In this document: positions 1 through 8,142 of the stretch, in pieces | How the letters are laid out: each line of letters opens with the position of its first letter | Numbering within the stretch: the first letter of the stretch is position 1 | Source of the DNA: a virus | IMG/VR virus record: IMGVR_UViG_3300003635_000004 | Coordinates: 1 to 50,477 of that record | Length of the DNA stretch: 50,477 nucleotides | Direction: 5' to 3' (one strand) | Notes under the pieces: model-generated | What the model saw: only the letters and a program-made list of their open reading frames with translations | Databases searched by the model: none | Told to the model about the DNA's origin: nothing | Position numbers and translations under genes: made by a program

Positions 1-210
1 GTTCGCTGGGAGTACACGAATGACGTGATCGCTGGCGGCTACCTGTTTTCGTACATCCTGCTCTCGGCACTCGACGGCTACTGGGTAATCGACCTCGCGG
101 CACTCCCGACCTACTGGCGGATGACACTCGTCGGGATTGCACTGATCGTCGCCGCGTGGACCTTCGGCGGTGGGGCTGTCCGGGCGGCCTCGAAGTTCCA
201 AGGCGGATGA
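1..210 (+). CDS. Small membrane protein, 5' end missing
   Basis: The reading frame is open from the first base, so the start lies upstream of the window; a GTG at 25 is only an internal candidate. The visible 69 residues contain two hydrophobic stretches (roughly residues 9-24 and 40-58) separated by a short polar turn, giving a small two-span membrane protein. Its stop overlaps the next start by four bases (ATGA), so it belongs to the same operon as the genes that follow. A holin-like role would suit a virus, but nothing in the sequence proves it. Confidence 0.6.
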   Translation, partial: VRWEYTNDVIAGGYLFSYILLSALDGYWVIDLAALPTYWRMTLVGIALIVAAWTFGGGAVRAASKFQGG

Positions 211-404
211 CCGATATCGACCCCGAACCGCCCTATTCCGAGGCGGAGGTCGACGCAGCCCTTGACGAACTGAACGCGCGGATGGACGCGTTCGACACGC
301 CGACCGAGCGCGAGGCGTACTCGAAGAGCATCGTCGCCTATCACATGCTACTCACCCACGGTCAGCTCCCCGGCGGTCTACTCCCCGCCGATATCGATGA
401 CTGA
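207..404 (+). CDS. Small acidic hypothetical protein
   Basis: This is a 65-residue acidic protein beginning MTDIDPEPPYSE, predicted to be mostly helical. The ATG at 207 is preferred over longer in-frame starts because it gives the four-base ATGA overlap with the preceding membrane protein. Its own end overlaps the next small gene at 397. No family is recognised. The tight packing suggests translational coupling within a short operon leading into the metallophosphoesterase gene. Confidence 0.6.
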   Translation: MTDIDPEPPYSEAEVDAALDELNARMDAFDTPTEREAYSKSIVAYHMLLTHGQLPGGLLPADIDD

Positions 405-537
405 CGACCGCCACCACTACCCTGCCGAACTCCCCAGCTGTGCGCCGTGTTACGACCCCCGCCGCACACCGTGTTTCCTGTGTAAACTCCGCCGGCTTGC
501 ATGGCTCGTTGATCCCCGACAGCGCCCCTTTCCATGA
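397..537 (+). CDS. Tiny four-cysteine zinc-ribbon protein
   Basis: This is a 46-residue ORF with two CxxC pairs (CAPC at 15-18 and CFLC at 26-29), the pattern of a minimal zinc ribbon. It overlaps the gene before it by eight bases and the metallophosphoesterase start at 534 by four bases, so both boundaries fit coupled translation. The C-terminus is basic. The function is unknown; nucleic-acid or protein contact is the usual role for such ribbons. It is one of many tiny zinc proteins in this window. Confidence 0.6.
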   Translation: MTDDRHHYPAELPSCAPCYDPRRTPCFLCKLRRLAWLVDPRQRPFP

Positions 538-2003
538 CAGACACGACAGAGCCTGACCTCTCGGACGCACCGCGTCTGCAGGAGCTCCTCGAGCAGCTTC
601 CCGCGTCGACATCGGAGATCGCGACCGCGATGGACGTCGCGAACACGACCGTCGAGTCCTACCGGAACCGACTCGAGGAGGTCCACGGCATCGACCTCGA
701 GTACGACCGCGGAGCGAATGAGTGGTATCGTGCGGGCGTCGTCGACGAACTCACCGAGACGGGCGCCACTGACCTCCCCGACCTCTCCGACGTTGATCAG
801 GGCGAGGATCCCGACCCCAACGACCTCACGGGCCGAGAAGAGTTCGTCGTCCGCGAACTGCAGACCGGCGCGACAGTTGAGGACCTCGCCGAGTCACTCG
901 AAGAACGCCCCACCGTCATCACGCAGTACCTGCGGGACTTGAAGCGCGAGGGGTGGCAAGTCTACATCGACGAGACCGCGGGCAATGTCGCCATCGAGGG
1001 TGAATACACGCTGCGGTCGAGCGAACACAAGGGCACCCGGACGCGGAAAGCGAACCGCTGGTGGGAGGCCACTCACAACGCCATCGAGCGCGAGTGGAAC
1101 GGCATCGACTCGTACCGCGTTCCGCTCGTCTCCGAAGACGGGAACGAGGACTGGGTCACCCACATCACTGACACCCACGCCGGCGATATCGTCCGGGACT
1201 ACGCCGGCGACGTGGTTTACAAGACCGAGGACATCCCGGACATCTTTCAGTACATCACGAAGCAGTCCATCGCACTCGCGGAGAAACACAACGCCACCTA
1301 TGACACCGCCCACCTTCTCTACGGTGGCGATCTGGTCACCAACGAGGCCATCTACGAGGGGCAGTTCGAGGACCTCGATGCGTGGCTTGACGAGCAGGCT
1401 GACGTCGTCCAGGACGCACTCATCCAGCAGGTCTACGCCTTCAGCGAGCACTTCGACGCCGTCAACGTCGTCTGCCAGATCGGGAACCACGGCGTCAATC
1501 GAGCCAGCGGGACGTCGAAACACAACAACGCGGACCTGCTCGTCTACAAGGCGTTGCGGAACTACATCGGGAACGCGCAGTCGCATCACGACGCCCTCCA
1601 GAACGTCCGCATCAAGATCGGCGAAGCGCGGCCGTACACACCGGTCCGTCTCCGCGGCGGCGATATTCACGGCCAACTCCGTCACGGGCAGCATCGGAAG
1701 CCCCAGGCCGAGACGAGCGCCCGCCTGAAGGAGTGGCTCTCGACGCTACTTGATACCATCAACAGCTCGTGGGGCGCGTTCGATGTGGCGTGGATGGGTC
1801 ACCATCACGTCTCGGGGCGCATCCCGTGGAACGGGCCGCCGATCATCGTTTCCGGCTCGCCCAAACCCGGCGGCGACTACGTCGAGGAGCTCGGCGTGAA
1901 GGGGGCCAGCGTGCAACCCAAGGAGATCGCCCACTGCCACGGCGTCTCCGATGACGGGCTCACGAGCGTCTGGCCGATTGACACGCGGAACTACGACCGA
2001 TGA
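534..2003 (+). CDS. Helix-turn-helix / calcineurin-like metallophosphoesterase
   Basis: The 489-residue protein has two parts. Residues about 10-150 look like one or two helix-turn-helix modules (EIATAMDVANTTVESY; TVEDLAESLEERPTVITQYL). From about residue 205 it shows the metallophosphoesterase signature: DTHAGD (D213, H215), GGD (264-266), GNHG (317-320), GGDIHG (H379) and GHHH (422-425). These residues bind two metal ions in a family that cleaves phosphodiester bonds. It sits before the terminase genes and shares ATGA overlaps with its neighbour. Fusion to a DNA-binding region suggests a DNA-directed phosphoesterase or nuclease, which is inference. Confidence 0.85.
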   Translation: MTDTTEPDLSDAPRLQELLEQLPASTSEIATAMDVANTTVESYRNRLEEVHGIDLEYDRGANEWYRAGVVDELTETGATDLPDLSDVDQGEDPDPNDLTGREEFVVRELQTGATVEDLAESLEERPTVITQYLRDLKREGWQVYIDETAGNVAIEGEYTLRSSEHKGTRTRKANRWWEATHNAIEREWNGIDSYRVPLVSEDGNEDWVTHITDTHAGDIVRDYAGDVVYKTEDIPDIFQYITKQSIALAEKHNATYDTAHLLYGGDLVTNEAIYEGQFEDLDAWLDEQADVVQDALIQQVYAFSEHFDAVNVVCQIGNHGVNRASGTSKHNNADLLVYKALRNYIGNAQSHHDALQNVRIKIGEARPYTPVRLRGGDIHGQLRHGQHRKPQAETSARLKEWLSTLLDTINSSWGAFDVAWMGHHHVSGRIPWNGPPIIVSGSPKPGGDYVEELGVKGASVQPKEIAHCHGVSDDGLTSVWPIDTRNYDR

Positions 2004-2027
2004 TCCCGCCTCGCCTTCTCTTCACCC

Positions 2028-2126
2028 ATGCACTCCCGACCGTACGCCCGTCGCGCGCCCTACCGCTGCGACGCTTGCGAGCGGCTGGTCGCACCGCCAC
2101 ACGACTGTTCCGGAGACGGCACCTGA
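2028..2126 (+). CDS. Tiny zinc-finger peptide
   Basis: A 32-residue ORF (MHSRPYARRAPYRCDACERL...) carries CDAC followed by HDC, giving four possible zinc ligands (C14, C17, H26, C28 approximately). It starts 24 bases after the metallophosphoesterase stop, and its TGA shares a base with the ATG of the next gene at 2126. The Arg-rich N-terminus and zinc pattern resemble other micro-zinc-finger genes here. A longer overlapping frame starting at 2000 is less protein-like over this stretch. Confidence 0.45.
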   Translation: MHSRPYARRAPYRCDACERLVAPPHDCSGDGT

Positions 2127-2299
2127 TGCACCAACCTGTGAACAGCTGGCCACACAACTCGGTCCCGGATACGGACGAGCACGACTGCCTCTGCTGGCTG
2201 CCGGATGGCGACACCCTCCTGCTGTATGATCCCGTGAGTGAGACTTCGGAGGCGTGGCTCTGCTGTGACGAGCCGGTCGACCTCCGGGACTACGCCTGA
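2126..2299 (+). CDS. Small hypothetical protein
   Basis: This is a 57-residue acidic protein (MHQPVNSWPHNSVPDTDEHD...) with three cysteines, one in CLC and a CC pair further on. The ATG at 2126 is chosen over the in-frame start at 2000 because it is coupled to the stop of the preceding zinc peptide (TGATG) and because the extra upstream residues are Arg-rich and look out of frame. The pattern of aromatic residues suggests a small beta-rich domain. No family is recognised. Confidence 0.5.
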   Translation: MHQPVNSWPHNSVPDTDEHDCLCWLPDGDTLLLYDPVSETSEAWLCCDEPVDLRDYA

Positions 2300-2305
2300 C
2301 ACACC

Positions 2306-2650
2306 ATGATTTCCGAAGCTACGTTCGCCGACCGGGTCGTCACCCCACGCCTTGAGACGCTGTTCGGCTCCGACGCTGTCGAACACGAGCGGTATCTCGA
2401 TGGCACTGGTGGCTACGCGGACTACTGGGTTGATCTGGGTGTCGTCACTCTTGCCATCGAAGTCGAGAACGACGCCGACTCGGTTCGAAGTGGCGTCGCG
2501 CAGGCGCTAGAGTACGCCCAGAACGACGACCGGGCACTCCCCGCGGTGATCACGCCCGAGGGCTGCGTCGACGAGGCACAGGCCGACCAGTTGCGCGACA
2601 TCTGCCCGATCGTCGAACTGCCGATCCCCGAAGACATCGACGATGAGTGA
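2306..2650 (+). CDS. PD-(D/E)XK-like nuclease domain protein
   Basis: The 114-residue protein has the order of a restriction-endonuclease-like core: an N-terminal helix, then YADYWVDLGVVTLAIEVEND (about residues 35-54). Here an Asp lies on one strand and the acidic E-x-E/N-D group on the next, followed by a helix with a regularly placed Gln (AQALEYAQ). A catalytic Lys is not clearly in the usual place, so it may be a degenerate or EVE-type variant. The 3' end overlaps the next gene by eight bases. A role in viral DNA processing is inferred from fold only. Confidence 0.5.
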   Translation: MISEATFADRVVTPRLETLFGSDAVEHERYLDGTGGYADYWVDLGVVTLAIEVENDADSVRSGVAQALEYAQNDDRALPAVITPEGCVDEAQADQLRDICPIVELPIPEDIDDE

Positions 2651-2879
2651 CCGTAAGCAGATCTCGATTTCGCCGGAGGTCTTCGAGGAGGCCAAGGCAA
2701 ACAAGGGCGACCGGACGTGGGACGAACTCGTCCTCGACGGCGCCCACGCTGACGAAACCGAGGGACGTAACGATGAGGGGCAAAATGAGGGGCATCCGAC
2801 GCCGCTCACCGCTGAGGACATCCCGATGCTCCGTCGCGAAATCGGCGAAGAAGTCGAGAATCGCATGACGCGACGATGA
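2643..2879 (+). CDS. Small antitoxin-like hypothetical protein
   Basis: The 78-residue protein opens with MSDRKQISISPEVFEEAKA. This strand-helix start is typical of ribbon-helix-helix or VapB-like small haloarchaeal proteins (KxISIxPEVxExxK). The middle is low in complexity and charged, and the C-terminus is helical (EIGEEVENRMTRR). It overlaps the nuclease-like gene upstream by eight bases, so the two may form a functional pair, but no toxin motif is visible. It is followed by the tiny zinc gene at 2898. Confidence 0.55.
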   Translation: MSDRKQISISPEVFEEAKANKGDRTWDELVLDGAHADETEGRNDEGQNEGHPTPLTAEDIPMLRREIGEEVENRMTRR

Positions 2880-2897
2880 GGGGCAGGTGATTGGCAC

Positions 2898-3014
2898 ATG
2901 GGCTACAAGACTGAGTGCGACGACTGCGGGGACGTCGTCGACGAGGAAGCGCTCTCCCCGCCCGTTCCGACCTACACCTCGCCGCCCCAACCGGGCGATC
3001 TCTCCCCGCCGTGA
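2898..3014 (+). CDS. Tiny CxxC protein
   Basis: A 38-residue ORF begins MGYKTECDDCGDVVDEEAL. It has one clear CxxC knuckle and a Pro-rich tail. It starts just after a GGCAGGTGA stretch that could serve as a ribosome site. One CxxC alone would need a partner chain to complete a zinc site. It is the last small gene before the terminase operon. Confidence 0.45.
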   Translation: MGYKTECDDCGDVVDEEALSPPVPTYTSPPQPGDLSPP

Positions 3015-3017
3015 ACG

Positions 3018-3057
3018 CCCCATGCCATTGCGTCGTTGACGAACACCCCATGCCATT
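3018..3057 (+). repeat. Short direct repeat before terminase operon
   Basis: The 12-mer CCCCATGCCATT occurs at 3018-3029 and again at 3046-3057, 28 bases apart, in the short gap before the small terminase start at 3064. It could be a regulatory or terminase-recognition site. Two copies in a biased sequence are weak evidence. Confidence 0.3.
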
Positions 3058-3063
3058 CCCCTC

Positions 3064-3501
3064 ATGACATCTTCCGAACCCCTCTCTGATCGCTGCGGTG
3101 CGAAGTGCAAGAGTGGGGGCTACTGCACACAGTATCCAGTTAATGGATCCGAGCGGTGCCGGATGCATAGTGGGACCGCGGACAACACGGGTGAGAACAA
3201 CGGGAACTACAAACACGGCGCGTTCTCGAAGCACCTCCAGTCGGATCTGTCCGAGCGCGAGACAGAGGCCTTCGAGGACCTCGCTGGCGCCCTCGACGAT
3301 CAAGAGGCCGCCCAAGACGTCGTCCGAGAACTCGCGGCCGAGGCCCTGCTGAAGTACAAGCGGTCGAACGATGCTCGCTTCCTGCGGGAGGCCCGACAGT
3401 TGCTTTCCGAGTTCAACATCGCTGACGCAACCGACCACGTCGACGTCGACGGCGTCGAGGGACTGCTGATGAAAGATCTTCGCGAGGCCCACGATGAGTA
3501 G
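3064..3501 (+). CDS. Probable small terminase subunit
   Basis: The 145-residue protein has an N-terminal cysteine/histidine cluster (RCGAKCKSGGYCTQYP...CRMHSG, about residues 10-37). This is the zinc motif found at the start of many viral DNA-packaging proteins. It continues into NGNYKHGAFSKHL and a helical C-terminal half. It lies directly upstream of the large terminase and overlaps it by eight bases, the normal place for the DNA-recognising small subunit. Assignment rests on motif plus position, and no helix-turn-helix is obvious. Confidence 0.65.
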   Translation: MTSSEPLSDRCGAKCKSGGYCTQYPVNGSERCRMHSGTADNTGENNGNYKHGAFSKHLQSDLSERETEAFEDLAGALDDQEAAQDVVRELAAEALLKYKRSNDARFLREARQLLSEFNIADATDHVDVDGVEGLLMKDLREAHDE

Positions 3502-5071
3502 TACGACCGCCGATTCTGCGTCAGCATCGCGCCCTCGCCGACCGAGACACTACGCCGAGCGCGCGAAGGCGGGCGACGAGACGTGGATCGAAGACGCCAT
3601 CGAGGACGTCCTCGGGCTGACAGTCACCGAAGCCCAGCGGACGATCTGTCGGTCGGTCGCCGCGAACCAGAAGACGCTCGTCGTCACCGCGAACGGGCTG
3701 GGGAAGTCCTACATCCTAGCGGCGATCGTCAACGTCTGGCTGTACGCGCTGTATCCCGCGACCGTCCTCACGACCTCGGGGACGGAGAAGAAGATGAAGC
3801 GGACGTTCTGCAAGCCGGTCGACAACCTCCACTCGAGTGCGCGGATCACGCTCCCTGGCACGTACAAACACCGCCCGGAGCGCATCGAGTTCGACGAGGA
3901 CCCCGAACACTGGTTCGAGGCGACCAGCCCACAGGACGCCGGCGAACTCGAGGGCGTCCACTCGCGCTACCACCTGAGCATCATCGAGGAGGCTGACAAG
4001 AAGGACGTCGACGCCGACACGCTGGACGCGATGGATTCGCTGGTGACCGACCAGCGCGACCGGATGATCGCCATCGCGAACCCGCCGGAGGATGACGCCA
4101 ACCTTGTCGCGGACCTGATGGACAAGCGGACGTGGGAGACCGTTCGCTTCTCCAGTTTCGATAGCCACAACGTCCAGGTCGAACTCGACAACGTCGGCGG
4201 CGAGATGATCGACGGCCTCGCCACACTCTGGAAGATCAAGGAGGACTGGCGCGAGTTCAACGACGAGCCGTGGCCCGGCGTCAAGCAGGCCCAGCGGTGG
4301 TCCGATCCGGATAGTGACGAGTTCCGCGAGGAGTTGGACAAGCGCTGGTTCCGGCGTCGTGCCGGGCGCATCCCGCCGGCAGGCGCGAGTGCCAATCGCC
4401 CCTTCACCGTCTCCGACGTCAAGGCCGCGTGGGATCGCGAGCCGTCGTCGACGCGCGTCAACCCCTACGGGACTGGGATCGACGTGGCGCGCTCCGGTGA
4501 TCAGACTGTCCTGGCGAGCATCCACGCCGACCGCTGTGTGATCCACTACGCCGAGACGGGGACGAACCATCCCCAGCAGGAGTCACGGATCCGCAACGGT
4601 CACGGCCAGTTCGACGGTCTCAACGCGTTCCATGACCATCCCGGCGCTGTCGACGCTGTCGGCGAGGGGAGTGGGATGGCCGACCGACTCTGCCAGGCTT
4701 ATCCCGAATTCCACCGCTTCAAGTCGGGGCAGGTGGCCGACAACGAGACCGAGTATAAGGACTGCTGGGCTGAGGCACTCGCAGTGTTCGGCCAATGGCT
4801 CAAGGAGGGCGGTTGCATCGAGGATCGAGAGCTCTACGAGCAGGCGCTGATCGCCGCCCGCGTCATCGAGTACGAGGAGAAGTTCTACGCCTCACACGGG
4901 CCGGATGGCGCCGAGGTTCTGGTCGCGACGCCGAAGAGCGAGATCAAGGAGCAACTGGACGGCAACCGCTCCCCCGACCACCTCGATGCGGCGATCATGG
5001 CGGCGTTCGCGGCCGAGGGGAAGCACTGCGGGACCGGATCGTCCGGCACGGGCGTCTGGGGGTCTAACTGA
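3494..5071 (+). CDS. terL: Large terminase subunit (packaging ATPase/nuclease)
   Basis: The 525-residue protein has the two-domain terminase plan. The ATPase part carries a Walker A-like ANGLGKSY (66-73) and Walker B with catalytic Glu (LSIIEEADK, about 161-169). The nuclease part is RNase H-like, with acidic residues in GIDVARSGDQT (D330), VDAVGEGSG (D387) and HLDAAIMAAF (D498). It pumps DNA into the prohead and cuts the concatemer. It follows the small subunit with overlap and precedes the portal by two bases. Confidence 0.93.
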   Translation: MSSTTADSASASRPRRPRHYAERAKAGDETWIEDAIEDVLGLTVTEAQRTICRSVAANQKTLVVTANGLGKSYILAAIVNVWLYALYPATVLTTSGTEKKMKRTFCKPVDNLHSSARITLPGTYKHRPERIEFDEDPEHWFEATSPQDAGELEGVHSRYHLSIIEEADKKDVDADTLDAMDSLVTDQRDRMIAIANPPEDDANLVADLMDKRTWETVRFSSFDSHNVQVELDNVGGEMIDGLATLWKIKEDWREFNDEPWPGVKQAQRWSDPDSDEFREELDKRWFRRRAGRIPPAGASANRPFTVSDVKAAWDREPSSTRVNPYGTGIDVARSGDQTVLASIHADRCVIHYAETGTNHPQQESRIRNGHGQFDGLNAFHDHPGAVDAVGEGSGMADRLCQAYPEFHRFKSGQVADNETEYKDCWAEALAVFGQWLKEGGCIEDRELYEQALIAARVIEYEEKFYASHGPDGAEVLVATPKSEIKEQLDGNRSPDHLDAAIMAAFAAEGKHCGTGSSGTGVWGSN

Positions 5072-5073
5072 TC

Positions 5074-6510
5074 ATGGACGAACTATCTGACCACATCGAT
5101 GCCGACGCCGACGGGACGTACGAACTCACCGCGAACGAGTTGGCGGGCATCCAGATGCGGACGATGCTCGCGGCCAATCTCGGGAAGCAGTACGACGGTG
5201 ACCGCGATCTCTACGATGCGTTCGGCTGGGAGAAACAGCCCGATGTCGAGGACTTCTACGCGATGTACCTCCGGCATCCCTACGCACGGGCTGTCGTCGA
5301 CATGCCCGCGGTCACGACGTGGCGCGACAGCCCCAACATCGTCGACGAGAAGGACACGGAGGCTGACGAGAACACCGACTTCGAGGATGATGTCACCACG
5401 CTCGAGGACGACGAACGGCTCTGGCACTACTGCAAGCGGGCGGACAAGCTCGCCGGCATCGGGGAGTACGGGCTTCTAGTACTCGGCTTCGCCGATGATC
5501 AGGACCTCGTCCAGCCGGTCGACGACTCGAAGATCGAGGGGCCGGACGACGTCCAGTGGTTGCGCCCGTTCTCGCAGCGCTCCATCGAGGACCTCCGCCT
5601 CGACGAGGATCCCCAGAGCGACCGGTGGGGCTACCCACTGTACTACAAGCTCGATCTCGGTGACGAGGACGACGCGACCCCGTCGACGTCGACGACGGCG
5701 TGGGTGCACCACAGTCGCGTCATCCACATCGCGGAGAACCTGCTAGACGACGAGGTCCGGGGGACGCCGCGGATGGAGCCGGTCTACAACGCGCTGTTCG
5801 ACATCGAGAAGACGCTCGGCGCCGCTGCGGAGATGGCCTACCGCGGCGCCGACTATGGCCTCGCGGTCAACGTCGACAGCGGCTACCAGCTTGAGGATGG
5901 CGGGGAGCGGATGGAGAAAGAGGTTCAGGAGTTCATCCACGGCTTCTCGAAGACGATGCAGTTGGAGGGCGCCGAGGTCGAGCAGATCGGCGGCAACGAT
6001 ATCGACCCGACGCCCATCATCGACCCCGAGATCGAGGCCGTCTCGGCGTACACCGGCATCCCGCAGTCCATCCTGAAAGGCAACGAGACGGGCGAGCGGG
6101 CAACCACCGAGGACCGCAAGGAGTGGTACGGCAAAGGCGCCGAGCGTCGCGAGCAGATCGCGACGCCGGTGATCGTCCGCGACCTCATCGACCGCTTCCG
6201 AAAGTTCGGCGCCGTCAGTGATCCCGCCGGCGATGGCTACGATGTCGACTGGCCGCCGCTAGCGGAGCAGTCCGAGATGGACGAGTCCGAGGTCCAGGTC
6301 AACCGCGCGAACGTGCTCAAGCAGGTGCAGGCGTTGCTGGCGGGCATGGACACCGCCGACGTCGTCGAGTTCATCGAGACTGGCGAGTTCCCCGACTTCG
6401 GCGCCGAGTCGACGGCTGATGTGCCGCCACTCGACGAAGAGAACGAACAGGTCCAAGAGTACTACAACAGTGCCTTCCCGGATCAGGCAGGGGCGGAGGC
6501 CGATGACTGA
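5074..6510 (+). CDS. Portal protein
   Basis: The 478-residue protein has features of the DUF1073-type portal family: an N-terminal MAANLG-like region with YDGDRDLYDAFGW, then YLRHPYARAVVDMPA, GEYGLLVLGFADD, a central IDPTPIIDPEIEAVSAYTGIP and a helical segment with GNETGERATTEDRKEWY. Portals form the dodecameric ring at one head vertex through which DNA passes and to which the tail attaches. Its position between the large terminase and the Mu gpF-like protein is the standard one. Its stop overlaps the next ATG by one base. Confidence 0.88.
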   Translation: MDELSDHIDADADGTYELTANELAGIQMRTMLAANLGKQYDGDRDLYDAFGWEKQPDVEDFYAMYLRHPYARAVVDMPAVTTWRDSPNIVDEKDTEADENTDFEDDVTTLEDDERLWHYCKRADKLAGIGEYGLLVLGFADDQDLVQPVDDSKIEGPDDVQWLRPFSQRSIEDLRLDEDPQSDRWGYPLYYKLDLGDEDDATPSTSTTAWVHHSRVIHIAENLLDDEVRGTPRMEPVYNALFDIEKTLGAAAEMAYRGADYGLAVNVDSGYQLEDGGERMEKEVQEFIHGFSKTMQLEGAEVEQIGGNDIDPTPIIDPEIEAVSAYTGIPQSILKGNETGERATTEDRKEWYGKGAERREQIATPVIVRDLIDRFRKFGAVSDPAGDGYDVDWPPLAEQSEMDESEVQVNRANVLKQVQALLAGMDTADVVEFIETGEFPDFGAESTADVPPLDEENEQVQEYYNSAFPDQAGAEADD

Positions 6511-7355
6511 TGGCAACCTGCGACCACGATCACCACCGCGAGTTGGTCGCGAACGAGCAGCAGGACCTGACGAACACGACCACACTCCACCGCCGGGAGT
6601 TCGCCCCGGCGCTTACCAAGCGCTTTCGCCGCCTCAAGGGGCTGATCCGCACCACGGTCAGCTACGAGAACGACGCCCTCGAGTTGTCCGCGGCCGAGCC
6701 GCGTGAGCAGTTTCAGTTCGAGGAAGACGAGGGGGCGATAGAGAAGTTCGAACTCTGGCTGCAGGCCGCCATCGCCCAAGAAGTCCTCGAACGCGTCCCG
6801 CTTCGGCGCATCGAGCGGGGGCAACACTACACCGCGTCGTTCGTGCGGTCGGCGTATCTCCGTGGCCTGCGCGGCGCCGAGCGTCGGCTGGACGACGTCG
6901 GCGTCGAGATCGGCGACTCGAACATCGGCGCGATGTTCAACATGCCGATCCACCAGCGGACGGTCCAGACGATCTACACGCGGACCTACGAGAACCTCGA
7001 AGGGATCACGGAGGACATGCAGACCGCCGTCCGCGACGAGCTGTCGACGGCGCTGTCGCAAGGCTGGAACCCAAAGAAGGCCGCCACGCAGCTGAACCGC
7101 GAGGTCGACGATATCGGCATCACACGAGCGCGGACGCTGTCTCGAACGGAGATCTCGAACGCGTACAACACCGCCTCGGCGCGGCGCTACGAGCAGTCGG
7201 GAAACGTCTCCGAGGTGCGGATCCTGACCTCGGACCCCTGCCCGATCTGCAAGACGCTCGCTGCGAACGGCCCGTATCCGGTGTCGGAGGCGGCGACGCT
7301 GATCCCTGGCCGCACACATCCCCGTTGCGTGTGCGCTATCGCCCCTGTAGTGTAG
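6510..7355 (+). CDS. Mu gpF-like head morphogenesis protein with recoded C-terminus
   Basis: The 281-residue minor head protein ends in the Mu F signature: RTEISNAYNTAS, then a Cys pair (CPIC), then HPRCVCAIAPVV at the C-terminus. Such proteins join the portal and capsid during assembly. The last ten codons (7323-7352) have a near-duplicate at 8110-8139, just past the inserted HNH endonuclease, reading NCVCALAPVV. The simplest reading is that the mobile gene landed in the HPxC codons and supplied a synonymous replacement tail, leaving the original tail stranded downstream. Confidence 0.88.
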   Translation: MATCDHDHHRELVANEQQDLTNTTTLHRREFAPALTKRFRRLKGLIRTTVSYENDALELSAAEPREQFQFEEDEGAIEKFELWLQAAIAQEVLERVPLRRIERGQHYTASFVRSAYLRGLRGAERRLDDVGVEIGDSNIGAMFNMPIHQRTVQTIYTRTYENLEGITEDMQTAVRDELSTALSQGWNPKKAATQLNREVDDIGITRARTLSRTEISNAYNTASARRYEQSGNVSEVRILTSDPCPICKTLAANGPYPVSEAATLIPGRTHPRCVCAIAPVV

Positions 7356-7380
7356 GTAGAATACCCAAACTGCACTTGCA

Positions 7381-7388
7381 TTTATGAT
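7381..7388 (+). promoter_or_regulatory. TATA-like box of the HNH gene
   Basis: TTTATGAT lies about 26 bases before the ATG at 7410, inside a locally AT-rich stretch that contrasts with its surroundings. This spacing is what a leaderless haloarchaeal promoter would show. It suggests that the endonuclease is transcribed on its own rather than only with the head genes. Confidence 0.5.
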
Positions 7389-7409
7389 ACTGTAGCGCGT
7401 GATGGGTGT

Positions 7410-8102
7410 ATGGGCGGCAAGCGTTATCGAGAGGCATCGTGGCTCAGAGAGAAGTACCACGAGGAGGAACTCACAACAGTCGAGATCGCCGATATTTGTG
7501 ATGTAGATGACTCAACGATCTACAGGTGGATTGAACGCCACGAAATCGAGAAACGGGACTTCAACCCTAAAGAACGGACCAAAGCAGCCAGAGAAGCCGC
7601 CACCGAGAAGTACGGTGAAGGTGGTCCCATCGGAGCGATGTGGAAGGAGAGGACCGACGAGATGATACAGCACGCCAGAACCGCCGCCCCCCTTGGCACG
7701 CCTGCTCGTGAAGAGAACGGTATGGCTGGTGTCACTGGCGAGGACGCCCCTCTCGGGGGCGTTACGGGCGAAGACCATCCTGCTCACGGGCACACGCCAT
7801 GGTCGCAAGGAGTCACCGGGCAGGACCACCCATCTTGGCGTGGTGGGAAAGACATCTACGACGCGGTCAAGAAGCAACTCCCCGGCCCGTCGTGGCGAAC
7901 GATCCGAAAGCGCCACCGTGCCAGTAAATGTGAGCAGTGTGGGGCGACGGACCAAGAACTCCACCTCCACCACATCGTCCCCCTCCTCGCCGGCGGGACT
8001 AACGAGCCTTGGAACCTGATGACGCTGTGCGAGGGCTGCCACACCACAGCCGAGTGGGTAACGCGGCAGTACGACGAGTTCGCCCCCGTTCTCACCGACT
8101 GA
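7410..8102 (+). CDS. HNH homing endonuclease with N-terminal HTH
   Basis: The 230-residue protein has three parts: an N-terminal helix-turn-helix (residues about 8-47, TVEIADICDVDDSTIYRW); a Gly-rich middle with three GVTGED/QDxP repeats (near 107, 117 and 134) like the NUMOD-type DNA-binding motifs of homing enzymes; and a C-terminal HNH nuclease with CEQC (174-177), LHLHHIVPL (His187-188), N202, and LCEGCH (207-211). The gene interrupts the block between the head morphogenesis and protease genes and is less GC-biased than them. It is a selfish element, probably active since all motif residues are present. Confidence 0.9.
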   Translation: MGGKRYREASWLREKYHEEELTTVEIADICDVDDSTIYRWIERHEIEKRDFNPKERTKAAREAATEKYGEGGPIGAMWKERTDEMIQHARTAAPLGTPAREENGMAGVTGEDAPLGGVTGEDHPAHGHTPWSQGVTGQDHPSWRGGKDIYDAVKKQLPGPSWRTIRKRHRASKCEQCGATDQELHLHHIVPLLAGGTNEPWNLMTLCEGCHTTAEWVTRQYDEFAPVLTD

Positions 8103-8103
8103 C

Positions 8104-8142
8104 TGCTCCAACTGCGTGTGTGCGCTGGCGCCGGTTGTATAG
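8104..8142 (+). pseudogene. Stranded original C-terminus of the head morphogenesis gene
   Basis: Codons from 8110 read NCVCALAPVV and then TAG at 8140. This matches residue for residue, apart from R/N and I/L, the present C-terminus RCVCAIAPVV encoded at 7323-7352. At the DNA level the two copies differ at many third positions, so this is not a simple recent duplication. No start codon belongs to it. It is most simply the pre-insertion 3' end of the gpF-like gene. Bases 8143-8212 hold no further gene that I can support. Confidence 0.75.

Noticed and set aside
894-1694. Minus-strand ORF of 266 codons
   Set aside because: It lies inside the metallophosphoesterase gene, whose catalytic motifs are intact on the plus strand.
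7356-7400. A third resemblance to the head gene tail (PNCTC) just after its stop
   Set aside because: The match is only five residues in an AT-rich promoter stretch. It may be a relic of an earlier event but is too short to claim.
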